In this document: positions 9,513 through 20,812 of the stretch, piece by piece
Layout of the letters: each line of letters starts with the position of its first letter
Position numbering within the stretch: position 1 is the stretch's first letter
Origin: Spirodela intermedia
Lineage: Eukaryota; Streptophyta; Magnoliopsida; Alismatales; Araceae
Assembly: GCA_902729315.2 (NCBI GenBank)
Contig: LR746265.1
Location: forward strand, 1,592,892 to 1,656,891
Length of the DNA: 64,000 nucleotides
Reading direction: 5' to 3'
Translations under genes and position numbers: made by a program
Notes under the pieces: generated by a model
Seen by the model: only the letters and a program-made list of their open reading frames with translations
Database searches by the model: none
What the model was told of the DNA's origin: nothing

Positions 9513-12500
9513 ATGGCAAAGCGTCTCCTCCTCCGCCTAGGTACCTCGCTCTTATTTTCCTCTGCTCGGCCCCTCTTCCCTTGTGTAGTGTTTGCAAATC
9601 TCTGACGAGGATTTCTGTTGCGAATGTGGATCGCTTTTTTCCCCACTTTGAACGTAATATGTGAAGAGGAACAGAACACTCGATGTGTTCCTCATTTTCA
9701 TATTAGTGTGGATGGAAAACGCGATAGAAAATATGGTATGGGGATTGTGACGCACAAAACTGAAGGAATCCGTTTCTGAAACTTGTTTAGTTACGATATC
9801 TTCTTAAATATGCAGAGAGTAGTGTAAGCTCGATCAGAAGGCGGGATTCGTATCAACAAGTTGTATCTAGCACCTTCAGCCGATGCCTGTTTCAAAATTC
9901 TGATTCTGGAGGAGGCGTGAGAGCAGGATCTGATTTGACAGAGGGACGCGAAGTGCCACAGTCTCCTGGGGTAACCAAATTGACTGAAATAAAAAATTAT
10001 GATTCTGAATACATCGCTGATAGTTCAGATAAGGATGACATGAGTAGTTGGAGATGGAAAATTGAACTTCACTGGATTACTAAAGCTCTTGAGCCTGCAA
10101 TGCAATTGTACAAGTGGGCATCTGAAGCAGGTTTTGTCTTGCCATCTCTTTTTCAGCACTGTTTAAGTGCTAACTGAGAGATCAATCCTCAAATTCTAAT
10201 TGGTTAATATTCTTATCTTTGCATGGCATGATACCGCCTTTGAGTAATAATTCATTGAGTTTTGCACATCCTCTGTATGTTTCTGTATTTCTATAGGGGC
10301 TAATTTTTCAGTGCTCCCATTTCTCTTGTCACTTTGATTGACACAACGGTCTGCTGTTGTGGTCTTGATTCTTCCCATATGTAGAGAAAGATGGCCAGCA
10401 GAAATCACCATCCTACAGTCGTTCTCTGGCAGAGATCTTTTCCAACCTTCAAAGAAGCAAAGCTGGCATTCAGGACTGGAGCTTTAGTGACCTTACACTG
10501 GGTTTGTACCTCATTTATCTACGTCAGAGTTCTACTGAGAAAGCTGAAAGTATCAAGGGGTTGCAGATTTTTTCAGATTCATTTGTAATTTCTCTAACTT
10601 GGGTTATTTAATCTTATATTGTCTTGTTATTGCCAAGTAGATTCATTGTGACGGTGTATCGTCATATTTTTATTCCCTGACTGCATGCAGTTGGGCAGAA
10701 AATGGCTTGCAATCACTGTGGCTGATATTGTCCAAAATAACCGGCTGATAACCTTGTAGATATTCCAATTACCTTTTTTTTCCTTATCTTGTTCCTTTTT
10801 CACTTTTCCCTTCTCGATGGATGATCCATGGTTATAAGATCTATTTGATTTTAATGAACATTGCTCTGGGAAACCCCTGTCCAAAGTTTAGGGAATATGC
10901 AAGTTTTCTAGATAGGTGAATATGAATGGGTAGGTTGACAAAAGCTCTCGGAATTGTGGTGTTGTTGTTTAGTCTGAAGGGCTCAATTTTGTATTGGATT
11001 ATCTTGATACGGCTCGTCGAATTTAAATTTATTTTTTACTCATTTGATCTTACAGTATTGTTTCTCTTAAAGCCGATCTTGCATGTGGATAACCTTTCTT
11101 AGTCTGTGTTTCATGACATGCTGACTAAAAAGGCGCTGATCTAATTTTAGCTATTCAATGATCTGCCCTCCTTAGGTTGAGGACCTTATCTACCACGTGG
11201 AATTGGCAAAAGGGGCTTACAAGGAAAACGCCGCAGGTCTTGCAAGGCACAGCATGCTTCGAGAAACAAACATTCTAAAGTTTGTTAAGGATTCTAGTGT
11301 GATGAGGCCTGGCTATTATATTGGGATTGATGTCCGTAATAAACTTGTGATTTTTGGAATTCGCGGAACTCATACTGTTTATGATCTTATTACTGATCTG
11401 ATTACTTCGAGTGATCAAAAAGTTGCGCTTGAAGGTTTCTCAACTCATTTTGGAACTGCTGAAGCTGCCCGATGGTTCCTCCACCATGAACTAGGAACTA
11501 TAAAGAAATGCTTGCAGAAGTACAAGGCAAGTGATAATTCTGTTGCCTCACATGGTTTCTTTTTTCCCTTGGTCAGAACCTTATTATTTCCACAGCCTTG
11601 GTTCCTTCTCTAAATATTAACCTCAGTTCTGCTTGAAATAATCCATCGTCTCCCATGCATGTCTCCCATACATGCAGGGATATAAGTTGAGACTAGTAGG
11701 ACACTCCCTTGGGGGTGCTGCTGCAGCATTGCTTGCGATTATTCTTCGGAAAAGATCAGCAGAAGACCTTGGATTTGATCCTGCTGTCGTTTCCGCTGTT
11801 GGGTTTGGGACTCCACCTTGCGTATCTAAGGAATTCGCTGAGAACTGTTCTAGTTACGTCTCCACAGTTGTCTTGCAGGTACGCAAAGTTTAGTTGGGTG
11901 ACTTAAATCTTTCAAAAAAAAATTAAAACTCAGGTCTTATCTGTCCTCTCATTATCACAGAGCTTTTTTATGTTTCTTATTTTGAATTTACCGTCCCTCA
12001 TTTTACCTGTTCTCCCTTGAGGCAGGATGATGTGATTCCACGGTTAAGCACAGCTTCTCTTGCTAGATTGAGGAATGACATTCTTCAGACTGACTGGTAA
12101 AGATCCCTTTAGAAATTCGACCTCTGTAAACGCAGGGTTTAACCTTCCTGTACCTCCGGGAATGTATTATTATTGATGTAAGATTAAAAGGCTGTGCGAA
12201 AATGAAATGGCATGCTGCATTTATATGAATCGGATAACTATTTTCTATTTTGCTAAAACGACCGTGAGTTCATCAACGAATCGGATTGATGCATTATAAT
12301 TGGGCATTACAGCAGCCGCATCATTCCCACAGTTGGTTGGATGAGTTATTTTCCTTATCATTGATAAAAAATTTGTCTCGTCTATTGTTTCAACTATACA
12401 GTATTTAACAAGTTATCTGAAAGAAGATATTTTTGGCATTGGTAATAGCTTCTAGTGTGATTAAACCTTTACCCTGACAAGGAACATCTTTAAGAGTTAT

Positions 12501-13725
12501 AGACTGCTGTATCCAACGGCACATGCCTTATTCAGCCATCCAATAAGAACAAGTACAAATGGAATTATAAACAACTGTGGCGAGTTCTTCAACTTATCAT
12601 AATAAGGATTGATGTGGGGCGGGCCATTTTCATTTTAATCATAGTATATGCGAGGCATTTTACCTAGTCTCTCATTAAGTATGTTTCTTCTTTCTTTCTT
12701 CAGGAGGAATGCTTTGGAGGGGCAAGACTGGAAAAGTATCGTAGAGTGGGTTGGAAATGCCAAGCAGGTTGTATCTTTAGTTCAAGATGTTGCTCGGAAT
12801 CTCTCTGATTATGCCACTTTCACGAAAATATCAGATTCAGGTTTGATGCTTCCTCATCTGCTCTGCTAATTTTCCCTGAATTAGTCATGCATAGAATCAC
12901 AAAAGAGTGACCTGAGAACTAGTTTTTTTCCAGATTTTGTAAAAGGCTCAGAGGTGTAACGCTTGAAGAAAAATTCAAATAATAATGACAACACCATCTT
13001 TATAATGCCCCAAAACATTGTTCACATCTGAGCTTGTAACCACCAAAACTTTTTTCGTTCCCGTGGTCCTGCTTTTCAAAGCTAGCCTGCTCGTGGAGTT
13101 AGAATCCCTGGAGAAGTACTTGTTATCCTCTTTATGTTTTATATGTATTGTGTCCATTTGTGTGGTTATTTCTACAAATCTTGTATTACATGCAAACCTT
13201 AGAAGCTAAATTTCATAGAAGTCTTGTGGCGTTATCAGAGATCTTAAACCTTTAGTCTCCCAGTTGTAACCGGGTGACCAGAATAAGCCCAAGATGACCC
13301 TCCAACATGGAAGTGAAACACTATTCGCTGGTGCGATGTAGCCTCTTACGGTAGTCTCATACAGTCGACATTCTATTGGGGCAGACATATCCAAGAAGAG
13401 AGAATCGGCTGATATCGGAGATTCTCCAAAGCCGCGGAGTGATGCTTCTGCCATGATTCCTCCTGATGAAGCGACCCCAGAGGAGCTCTTTGTGCCGGGG
13501 ACGATGTACTACTTGAAGAGGACGGTCGACACAGGCGGCGGCAGCGGTGGCGGGAAGCGAGGAGAGTGTTGTTACTCGCTGTGGGAGAGGGAACCCGGGG
13601 AGCATTTCCAGAAAATTATACTCTCAGGTAATCTGATTTCCGACCACAAGTGTGATAGCCATTACTACGCTCTCAGGGACGTGCTCAAAGGGCTCCCCGC
13701 TTCCAAGCACGGAGCTCGTCATTAA
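9513..13725 (+). CDS. Class 3 (mono-/diacylglycerol-type) lipase, multi-exon
   Basis: Alpha/beta-hydrolase of the plant lipase class 3 family, resembling Arabidopsis At4g16070-type proteins, predicted to hydrolyse acylglycerols. Proposed exons: 9513-9540, 9816-10130, 10385-about 10559, 11176-11526, 11678-11878, 12026-12096, 12704-12840 and 13385-13725. Motifs: FGIRGTHTVYDLITD, nucleophile elbow GHSLGG (Ser in exon 11678-11878), a downstream DDVIPRLS with the likely acid residue, and a C-terminal ISDHKCDSHYYALRDV with the likely His. Phases agree at all joins except 10559 to 11176, where one nucleotide modulo 3 is missing, so a small exon there is probably overlooked. The intron after 11526 starts with GC in a strong AAG|GCAAGT context. 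The first exon is the least certain. Confidence 0.88.
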
Positions 13726-14335
13726 TGCCGACGGGGGAATGAATACCAGCGTCTATCACAGGTTTTTCCTTTCTGAGTTTTTTAAAAGAATGGAAGAGCC
13801 CTGTAGATGACACGCATGCGAATGTCACATTTTTTAACATGATGATTTCATGCTGGTAATAGAAGCCATTTGGAACTATTTCTCCATAGTTATTCGGTCG
13901 CACTTCGTATCATAACATGGTCAGAATTATTTAGAGCTACGCGACTCTCGTTTCTGATGAACATTCTGGTGATCGTCTTTTCGAAGCCCTGAAACCACGA
14001 AGATGACCCCCCCACCCCCACTCGTCCTGCCCACCAAATCAAACCTATCTTGAATGACACGAAGTTGTGGCCTGATTGCAAGCAAGAAACTTGCCTAAAA
14101 GGGTTCCGCTTTTTTCCACTGATTGACTGCTGTTTTCCTGGTGGATGAATATCTCCAGTGTGAAGCTAACATGTTGTTTCAGTCTCATCGGACACCTTTG
14201 TGACGGGACCATTGAGCATTCATTACAGGAGGGAGGAGATGGAAGGGGGTCTCAATTAGCTTGATGAAACCCTAACCTGACGCAAACCAAGGTGTAGCTT
14301 ATTATCCATCTTCACAGAGACGTTTTGGCACTCAG
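13726..14335. other. Convergent spacer between lipase and cyclophilin
   Basis: About 0.6 kb between the lipase stop and the cyclophilin stop on the opposite strand. It should hold the two 3' UTRs. I see no coding or repeat signal. Confidence 0.5.
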
Positions 14336-14866
14336 TTAGGGGTGCTCGTCGGTGATCTGGCCGCAGTCTTCGATCATAACCGGAGAAGACGTCCGCCCGC
14401 TGTCGGAACCGACCTTCTCCATCGCCTGAACCACGTCGTACCCGTTCACCACCTGCCCAAAGACGACGTGCTTCCCATCCAGCCAGGAGGTCTTCTCCGT
14501 GCAGATAAAGAACTGGGACCCGTTCGTGTTGGGGCCGGCGTTGGCCATGGAGAGGACGCCGGGCCCAGTGTGCTTCTTCTTGAAGTTCTCGTCCTCGAAC
14601 TTGAGGCCGTAGATGGACTCACCGCCAGTGCCGTTCCCCCTCGTGAAGTCCCCACCCTGGCACATGAAGTTGGGGATTATCCGGTGAAAGTTCGAGCCCT
14701 TGTAGTGCAGGGGCTTGCCGGAGCGCCCGATCCCCTTCTCGCCGGTGCAGAGGCAGCGGAAGTTCTCGGCGGTCTTCGGGACGACGTCAGCGAAAAGCTC
14801 CATGACTATCCGCCCCGCCTTGGCCTTGCCTATCAGGATGTCGAAGAAGACCTTGGGGTTTGCCAT
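14336..14866 (-). CDS. Cyclophilin-type peptidyl-prolyl cis-trans isomerase (CYP18-like)
   Basis: Intronless single-domain cyclophilin of 176 residues that catalyses proline cis-trans isomerisation and acts as a cytosolic folding helper. The active-site signature is complete: FHRIIP (catalytic Arg), FMCQGGDF, the [14 protein letters not shown] block, and [12 protein letters not shown] with the cyclosporin-contact Trp. The plant-type insertion around [13 protein letters not shown], containing the two-Cys segment CLCTG just before it, marks it as a plant cytosolic CYP18/ROC-type protein. No signal or transit peptide is seen. The stop is TAA. It faces away from the GET3B pseudogene upstream and converges with the lipase. 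Confidence 0.97.
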   Translation of the reverse strand: MANPKVFFDILIGKAKAGRIVMELFADVVPKTAENFRCLCTGEKGIGRSGKPLHYKGSNFHRIIPNFMCQGGDFTRGNGTGGESIYGLKFEDENFKKKHTGPGVLSMANAGPNTNGSQFFICTEKTSWLDGKHVVFGQVVNGYDVVQAMEKVGSDSGRTSSPVMIEDCGQITDEHP

Positions 14867-15540
14867 CTCCCCCTGAGACCGTTCAAGCTAAGTTCAGGAC
14901 CGACGGTGGCAAGTCTGACTCCACCAACGGATCGGCCGGACACGAAAGGAATCGAAAGAATCGTTTGAAAGGCGAAGAGATCATAGATGACGAAGAACAG
15001 AAGGATTTCCACGACGCGAGCTCCACTAAGGTGGGAAGTAAACGCAACACAGTGATACGAAACGGAGAAATCGTGAATACGGATAGAGAGAACAAAATGT
15101 TCGTCCTCCATCTGCGGGTAGGTCATCCGGCTCAGCAGAGAAATACCGAGTGGCATTCTACCACAGAGGCGAATCCAGATGTTGCACAATTTTTGAGCTC
15201 AGCAGGCCTTTTCTACGTGAGAGGCGCCTGAAAGCCTTCGATCTGTGCATCACTTCCTAGACATCGAGGCTCAAAGCTTTGACGTTCTTCCGAAGCTACA
15301 CAGGGAGATGGAGTTTTACCAGGAATGATGAGAGACGGGGGGCGCGGCCACTGGCAAGTGCTCCGAGAGTTTAGGATTTAGGGTTCTGGAGAGGGAAGGA
15401 TTCAGCGGATATATATAGCCAGGCTCATTTGCTGATGCCAAAATATCGAGAAAGCCCCCAAAGATTTTGGTAACTAGCATCTGGTCCGCCTTTTTTGTAC
15501 GCTCAACTCTCCCGCGGTGGTGTTCTGGCGCAAGAGGGAA
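14867..15540. other. Cyclophilin upstream region
   Basis: About 0.7 kb between the cyclophilin ATG and the first sequence matching the GET3B 5' flank. It presumably contains the cyclophilin promoter. Open frames here look like chance. Confidence 0.4.
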
Positions 15541-16400
15541 GTTCGCTAGGGGTTTCTCTCCGCCACGATCGGAAGGGAAGCCAGAGTCCATGGCTGGCCT
15601 CGGGGTCTCCTCCATCGCCGTGTCTCCCTCTTGTCTCTCCTCGCCCGCGGATCTCGGAGCTGCCAAGGGTTTTGTCTCGACCGTATCCAGTATGGCAGCC
15701 CACCTCTTCCAGCCGCGCGCGTTTGGAAGTGGTGGCTTCATCTCCATCCATGTCGCCAAGAAGCCGATGCCTGTGCGCTCATCCCGATCGGGATGACTCG
15801 CCGGACTCCAACTAGGAATCGGATTAGGCTGTAGCCATTCCCAATCCTGGTAATCCCTCTCGCGGCTGTCGATTATTCCTTTCTTAAATTTGCTCCTCTC
15901 TGCCTCTGCATCTGACTTTGATTCATCCACCTTGAGATGGTTACTTTTTCCTTTCGTCCGATTTCTATGTCCAGGTTTTGCAATTTGTTGAAGCAGAACG
16001 GTGCAGCGTTTGATACTTCTAAAAAACGCTTGAACGTGCTTAGTGGTTTACTCGCGGAATTTCTGATCTCTGGCTTTATCTCTGAACTTAACAAGGTCGT
16101 ACAATTCGACTTTCGTCCCTACCAGACGTCTTCGACAAGTCCATGGGAAAGATTATCACTGTATGCATCTCAAACCTGCCATATTTGGCTATTTTTACAA
16201 GATATTTGCGCCAGATTATTGGAATTCCGTAAGAATGCTGAGGTTTAGTATCTTCATAGTACGGCGACCGCTCTGTGCAAAAAATCTTAATCAAGGAGCC
16301 ATAAACAGAATTCGGTTTCAAAATAAGCATTAAATATAGCCTCTATTTGGAAAGATGAAAAACCGAGCTCTGGAGGACACTGAATCACCTTGGAATAAGA
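15540..16400 (+). pseudogene. Partial GET3B (ArsA-like ATPase) pseudogene with intron sequence
   Basis: Damaged copy of the intact GET3B gene at 38.9-44.6 kb in this window. From 15591 it encodes a transit-peptide-like exon 1 (RAFGSGGFISI against [11 protein letters not shown] in the parent). It then jumps to the end of the parent's intron 5 and exon 6 from about 15975 (TGCAATTTGTTGAAGCAGA is shared), with about 20 bp lost from that exon. It continues through intron 6 and exon 7 (AAGTCCATGGGAAAGATTAT against AAGTCCATTGGAAAGATTAT), then into intron 7 (GTATGCATCTCAAA shared). Exons 2-5, including the P-loop exon, are gone. Retained intron DNA shows a DNA-level duplication, not a retrocopy. It cannot make a working ATPase. 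Confidence 0.85.
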
Positions 16401-16605
16401 AGATATTGTTTTAACGCGATTTTTTCACATTTTAATCTATAAGAAATTTGTAATCTTTGATCGTTTGAATTAAACTTGAAGGATGACTGGTTCTAGGCCT
16501 GTTTATTGATTGAACTTGCAGGTTGGATTAAATTTGGATCATTTCATTGACCAAAGTAGGTGCTAATTACATTCTTATGATGAGATCTTCAATTATTTAC
16601 GTAGA

Positions 16606-18414
16606 ATGAGGAAACGCATTAAGAAAATTCTATATGAATTAAAGCAATTCATTGATTTGTTCGATTCTTCGCCTTCTCTGCCGACCCCTTCTGGCTTCCA
16701 GCTCACAGAGACGATATCCTCATCTCAGACATTGCAGCGCCTGATCGTCTCCTCATTGAGGGAATGCTCTTGCATCAGAGATCTGAAGTTGGTCCACGCC
16801 GCCGTGATAAAGAACGACGCTCACCGGGATTCTTTCTTCGCGAACCAGTTCGTCACCGCCTGCTCGCGGCTCGGATGGATCGACTATGCCCTATTGGTGT
16901 TCGCGCAGGTGGCGGATCCCAACGCCTTTGTGTACAACGCCGTCATCCGTGGGCTCCATCTCTGCTCCGCCCCGGCGGAGGCCCTCGAGCTGTACGCCGC
17001 CATGCTCAGGGAGGGGAGGCGTCCCACAAGCTACACCTTCACGTTCGTCATCAAGGCCTGCGAGCAGGTGTCGCCGGCGGCGGCCGGGTTCGCAGCAGCA
17101 GTGCATGCTCAGGCGCTGAAGCTCGGTTTCGGATCCAACGTGTTCGTCCAGACCGCCCTCATCGATCTCTACTCAAAGTTGGGTAGAATCATGGACTCGA
17201 AGAAGGTGTTCGACGATATGCCAGAGAGGGATGCAGTTTTTTGGACGGTGATGATCTCGGCTCATGCTCACATGGGGGACATGGCGTCAGCGCGACAGCT
17301 GTTCGAAGATATGCCTGAAAGGAGCACAGTGGCTTGGAACACCATGATTGCAAGCTACGCGAGATCCGGCGACGTCGAATCGGCCACTTTGCTGTTCGAC
17401 CGGATGCCAAAGAAGGACTTAGTCTCGTGGACAACCATGATATCCTGCTACGCCCAAAACGGGCAGTTCAAGGCGGCCGTCGAGACCTTCAAGGCGATGG
17501 AGCGCGCCGGGGTAAGCCCCGACGGAGTTACCATGGCCACGGTGATATCGGCTTGTGCCCACCTGGGAGCCCTCGACCTCGGTAGAGAGGCCCACCTCTG
17601 CGTCCTGCGGCGCGGCTTCCGCCTCCTTGACGTCTACATCGGCTCCTCTCTGGTCGACATGTACGCGAAGTGCGGCAGCCTGGAGAGCTCCCTGATGGTC
17701 TTCTTCAAGCTGAGGAGGTGGAACCTCTTCTGCTGGAACTCCGCCATCGAGGGGCTGGCGGCGCACGGCCGTGCCGCGGCAGCACTATGCCTGTTCCGCC
17801 TACTGGAGGAAGGACGCGACACCGCCCCCAACGGCGTCACCTTCGTGAGCGTCCTCAGCGCGTGCGCCCACGCCGGCCTCGTCGAGGAGGGACGCCGACT
17901 CTTCTCGAGCATGACCGAAGGCTACTCCATCCCGCCGGCGCCGGAGCACTACGGCTGTATGGTCGACCTCCTGGGGCGGGCTGGCCGGCTGGACGAGGCC
18001 CTGGGAGTGATCCAGAGCATGAGGGTGGAGCCGAACGCCGCCGTGTGGGGAGCCCTGCTCGGCGCGTGCAAGACGCACGCGAACACGGAGATGGGTTGCG
18101 CCGCCGCCAGCCAGCTGATGGCCCTGGAGCCCGGCGGCAGCGGCCACTACGCCCTCTCGGTGAACCTCTACGCCCAAGCGAACGAGTGGGCCCAGGTCGC
18201 CGCCATCCGAGGGCTGATGAAGGGCCGGGGCGTGCAGAAGTCGAGCCCTGGCTCCAGCTGGATCGAGATCGCCGGGGCGGTCAACGAGTTCACCGCCTCC
18301 GCCGAGTCTCACCCCTTCTTCGACGCCATCCGCCTGCTGCTGACTCGCCTCGACGCCCACCTGAAGCAGCCCGGTTGCACCTCCCACGCAGATCTCGACC
18401 CCCACCATGAATAG
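16606..18414 (+). CDS. PLS-class pentatricopeptide repeat protein, E type
   Basis: Intronless 602-residue PPR protein, expected in mitochondria or chloroplasts, where PLS-type PPRs bind RNA and mostly direct C-to-U editing. Repeats run from about residue 55 to 490, with typical words such as FVQTALIDLYSKLGRI, VAWNTMIASYARSGDVESA, LVSWTTMISCYAQNGQFKAA and YGCMVDLLGRAGRLDEA. The C-terminal part (VWGALLGACKTH, then PGSSWIEI) is an E motif; the chain ends about 35 residues beyond it, so there is no DYW deaminase domain. If it edits RNA, a DYW partner would be needed. The start is the first ATG; the lysine-rich N-terminus is weak as a transit peptide, so a later start may be used. The RNA target cannot be predicted here. 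Confidence 0.95.
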   Translation: MRKRIKKILYELKQFIDLFDSSPSLPTPSGFQLTETISSSQTLQRLIVSSLRECSCIRDLKLVHAAVIKNDAHRDSFFANQFVTACSRLGWIDYALLVFAQVADPNAFVYNAVIRGLHLCSAPAEALELYAAMLREGRRPTSYTFTFVIKACEQVSPAAAGFAAAVHAQALKLGFGSNVFVQTALIDLYSKLGRIMDSKKVFDDMPERDAVFWTVMISAHAHMGDMASARQLFEDMPERSTVAWNTMIASYARSGDVESATLLFDRMPKKDLVSWTTMISCYAQNGQFKAAVETFKAMERAGVSPDGVTMATVISACAHLGALDLGREAHLCVLRRGFRLLDVYIGSSLVDMYAKCGSLESSLMVFFKLRRWNLFCWNSAIEGLAAHGRAAAALCLFRLLEEGRDTAPNGVTFVSVLSACAHAGLVEEGRRLFSSMTEGYSIPPAPEHYGCMVDLLGRAGRLDEALGVIQSMRVEPNAAVWGALLGACKTHANTEMGCAAASQLMALEPGGSGHYALSVNLYAQANEWAQVAAIRGLMKGRGVQKSSPGSSWIEIAGAVNEFTASAESHPFFDAIRLLLTRLDAHLKQPGCTSHADLDPHHE

Positions 18415-18897
18415 AAACAAATCAAATCCCTGGATTTTTTTTGACCAAGTGTGTATAATTATTTGGACCATCGCGGCCGGGGGCGGGGTGGACGTCGCCA
18501 CTGATTCGAATCAGACCGTCAGATCGGCGTGCTGACATGATGGTCGGAATCACCGCCGTCTAATCCCGTCAAACTTCTCGTCGAGTCTCTTTCATCTGCG
18601 CTTCTCGCGTGGAATAGAGACCACGTGGTCAACGGTTGAACCGTCCATTTGAACCTTATCGCCGAAGATTACCTCCTACGCGTGCGTTAGATTGTACACG
18701 TGTCCGCCGGGGAATGGATGTATCTAACGGCAGAGAGGGGAATAGCGGTCAAATACCGGAGAGCTCTCGGGTGAATCTGACGGAAGGGGAAGGCCGTTTC
18801 AGGAGAGCCCTGATTTCTTCTATCCTCCGCACGAACCGATGACGCGCTTGGACCTCAAGTAATGGTGGCTGCCCAGTCAGATGCCCCAACTTGGTCG
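18415..18897. other. PPR 3' flank and upstream region of next gene
   Basis: About 480 bp. It contains several CACGTG-like words (CACGTGGTC near 18622 and ACACGTGTC near 18697) upstream of the TATA box of the following gene. These may be G-box or ABRE-like sites, by motif only. Confidence 0.35.
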
Positions 18898-18904
18898 TAT
18901 AAAG
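18898..18904 (+). promoter_or_regulatory. TATA box of the small gene at 19003
   Basis: TATAAAG followed within 30-60 bp by a CT-rich tract (about 18908-18962) typical of plant pyrimidine-patch leaders, then an ATG at 19003 in good context (CCGCCATGGCC). Confidence 0.65.
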
Positions 18905-19002
18905 TGGCACCTTCTCTCTCTCTCCACTCAACTAATCCTCCACGTCTCTCTCTCTCTCTCTTTCTCATCCGATCTCGTCCGAGGGCAGCTTGTCTCTCCG
19001 CC

Positions 19003-19371
19003 ATGGCCGAAACGTCGGCGAGCGGTTCTCCTGGATCCAGCAGGGGCAAGGTCTTGCGGCGCAGCAACAGCAGCAGGCTGCGGATGCACGCGCCGTCGTC
19101 TATACAGGTGGCTCCGCCGTCCGGGTGCGCGTCGGAGTGGAAGGTCGCCATCCCCCTCCTGTCGCCGCTGGACATCCTGTCGCTGCCGGGGCCCGCAGAG
19201 ATTGCCTCCGTCGCGGCGCCGGAGAAGAAGCAGCAGGTCTCCGGTGGGGGGGACGACAAGGAGAGTGCCGAGTTCAGATGGTCCGCCTGGCAGCACCCGG
19301 CCGAGCCGTTCTATTATGAGCCGATTCCGAGCAATACGCCGGCGTTTGCGATCCCCCACCGCGCCTCATGA
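19003..19371 (+). CDS. Uncharacterised small plant protein
   Basis: Intronless frame of 122 residues that I cannot assign to a named family with certainty. The N-terminal third is Ser/Arg-rich (VLRRSNSSRLRMHAP). A middle segment reads EWKVAIPLLSPL, and the C-terminus has an aromatic-proline block, WQHPAEPFYYEPIPSN. This layout, with a WK...PLLSP core and a W-HPA-PFYYEP tail, recalls uncharacterised plant proteins; that is recollection, not a search result. There is no signal peptide or membrane segment. An in-frame ATG exists upstream at 18862 but lies before the TATA box, so 19003 was chosen. GC-rich codon use matches neighbouring single-exon genes. Confidence 0.75.
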   Translation: MAETSASGSPGSSRGKVLRRSNSSRLRMHAPSSIQVAPPSGCASEWKVAIPLLSPLDILSLPGPAEIASVAAPEKKQQVSGGGDDKESAEFRWSAWQHPAEPFYYEPIPSNTPAFAIPHRAS

Positions 19372-20812
19372 TATGATCGAAACCGTTTCTCCATCCCGTC
19401 CGCAATGATCCTCTTGAACATATGTAGTTGTCTATAATTTATCAAGTAGAATTAGATTCATGCCCGAGGGGATTATTTTTTTCCTGATTTCGATCTGCAC
19501 AGCTGTTCCCCCTCTGGTTACTCTCAACTTGCTCACGTCTGATTCTGCCCCCAATTTCAAGGGATTCTTGGATCGAAGATCCCCGTCGCGGCTAGCGTGA
19601 TCTCGATTCGTCTCATACATCAGGATCCCTAAATCTTCCCTCCCTCTCTGTCAGTCTACTTCTTCGCAGATCAGACGTTTCGGTTTCCATATCTCTCATC
19701 GAATCTGGACGGTCAAAGGTCTCCATCTATTGTTTATAGTCGCATGAGGGGATCTAATTAATGAGTGGTGGGGAGGTCGTTGGCTCTTCTGGCGACCACC
19801 GAGCGGCCATTCTGCACCCGGATGGCCTCCGCGACGATTCAACCTCCATGGAACCTTCCCACCGACGTTCCGTAGTTCACTGTGGATCCAGTCAGAGGCG
19901 ATTTCGATTTCATCTCCCCCTCAAATCTACACACCGGTGGAAAGACTCTGCTCCTGTCACTTTCGATCAACAAAACCACGGCGCGGCAGAGATCCGAGAA
20001 AACCCTTACCATCTGATTTCCCCCACAACTCCAAGATTCCACAGACCGACGGCCCTTCACCAGTACAACCTCGCCATTTTCATCAATAATCTCGCTATCT
20101 TCTCTCGCACGACCTGTAAATCTGAAAGATCCAAGATCAGATATGGATCTCTTCAGTCTTCTTTTACATCATTTTGACTAAACCTGTGTCTGAAATCATG
20201 CCTGATAGCTAGAACAAGCGAGGGAGCGAGCGAGCGAGGGAGAAAGAGAGAGAGAGAGAAGGGTGGTGACCTTGGTGATGGGCTCTGCTCTGCGACGAAG
20301 TATAGCAGACAGACAATTTTTAGACCCAAAAATGAATACTCTGGGCCGGGATTCATGTTCATGTAAATCATATTTACACCTAAATATCACCTTATCACAT
20401 GTTTTTGGGCCCTCGACGAGCCTATTGGGCCGTCTCTGAAACCCAACTGTGGGCCAATGAGTAGTACGAATCTAAAGAATGATTATTTACCGGCAGAAAA
20501 TCCTCCCAAACAGATCTTCAGTTCCTCTGAAACCATTTCTTCTCCATAGCCTCTCCCAATTCAGCCCCAAGTTCTAATTCCTAGACAATTATAAACCATG
20601 GGTGATGGACGAACGAATATCCCACTTATAGCTAAAATGATGCGTTCAATGAGGGCTTACAAACCATGGGGAAGACGTGTAATGGGTCCCGTCCTTCCCA
20701 TCCAAACAGCCTTCCAATGAGCGCCTTCACCTGATAACGTTTCGACTGTTACAATCTTTCTCTTCAGATTTCAAAAAATATTGTCATCCTTCTGCTTCCC
20801 TGGTCCTCCAAT
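19372..20812. other. Spacer, no gene recognised
   Basis: About 1.4 kb. A frame of 138 codons on the plus strand at 19761 has no recognisable domain and looks like chance in a moderately GC-rich stretch. A short GA tract lies near 20239-20260. Nothing else was recognised. Confidence 0.45.

Noticed and set aside
14342-14968. 208-codon plus-strand frame over the cyclophilin gene
   Set aside because: Antisense shadow of the cyclophilin, whose minus-strand translation carries all family motifs.
15316-15930. 204-codon minus-strand frame
   Set aside because: It overlaps the GET3B pseudogene exon on the opposite strand, has no domain, and the plus-strand similarity explains the low stop density.
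19761-20177. 138-codon plus-strand frame
   Set aside because: No signal peptide, domain or promoter support, and the translation looks random.
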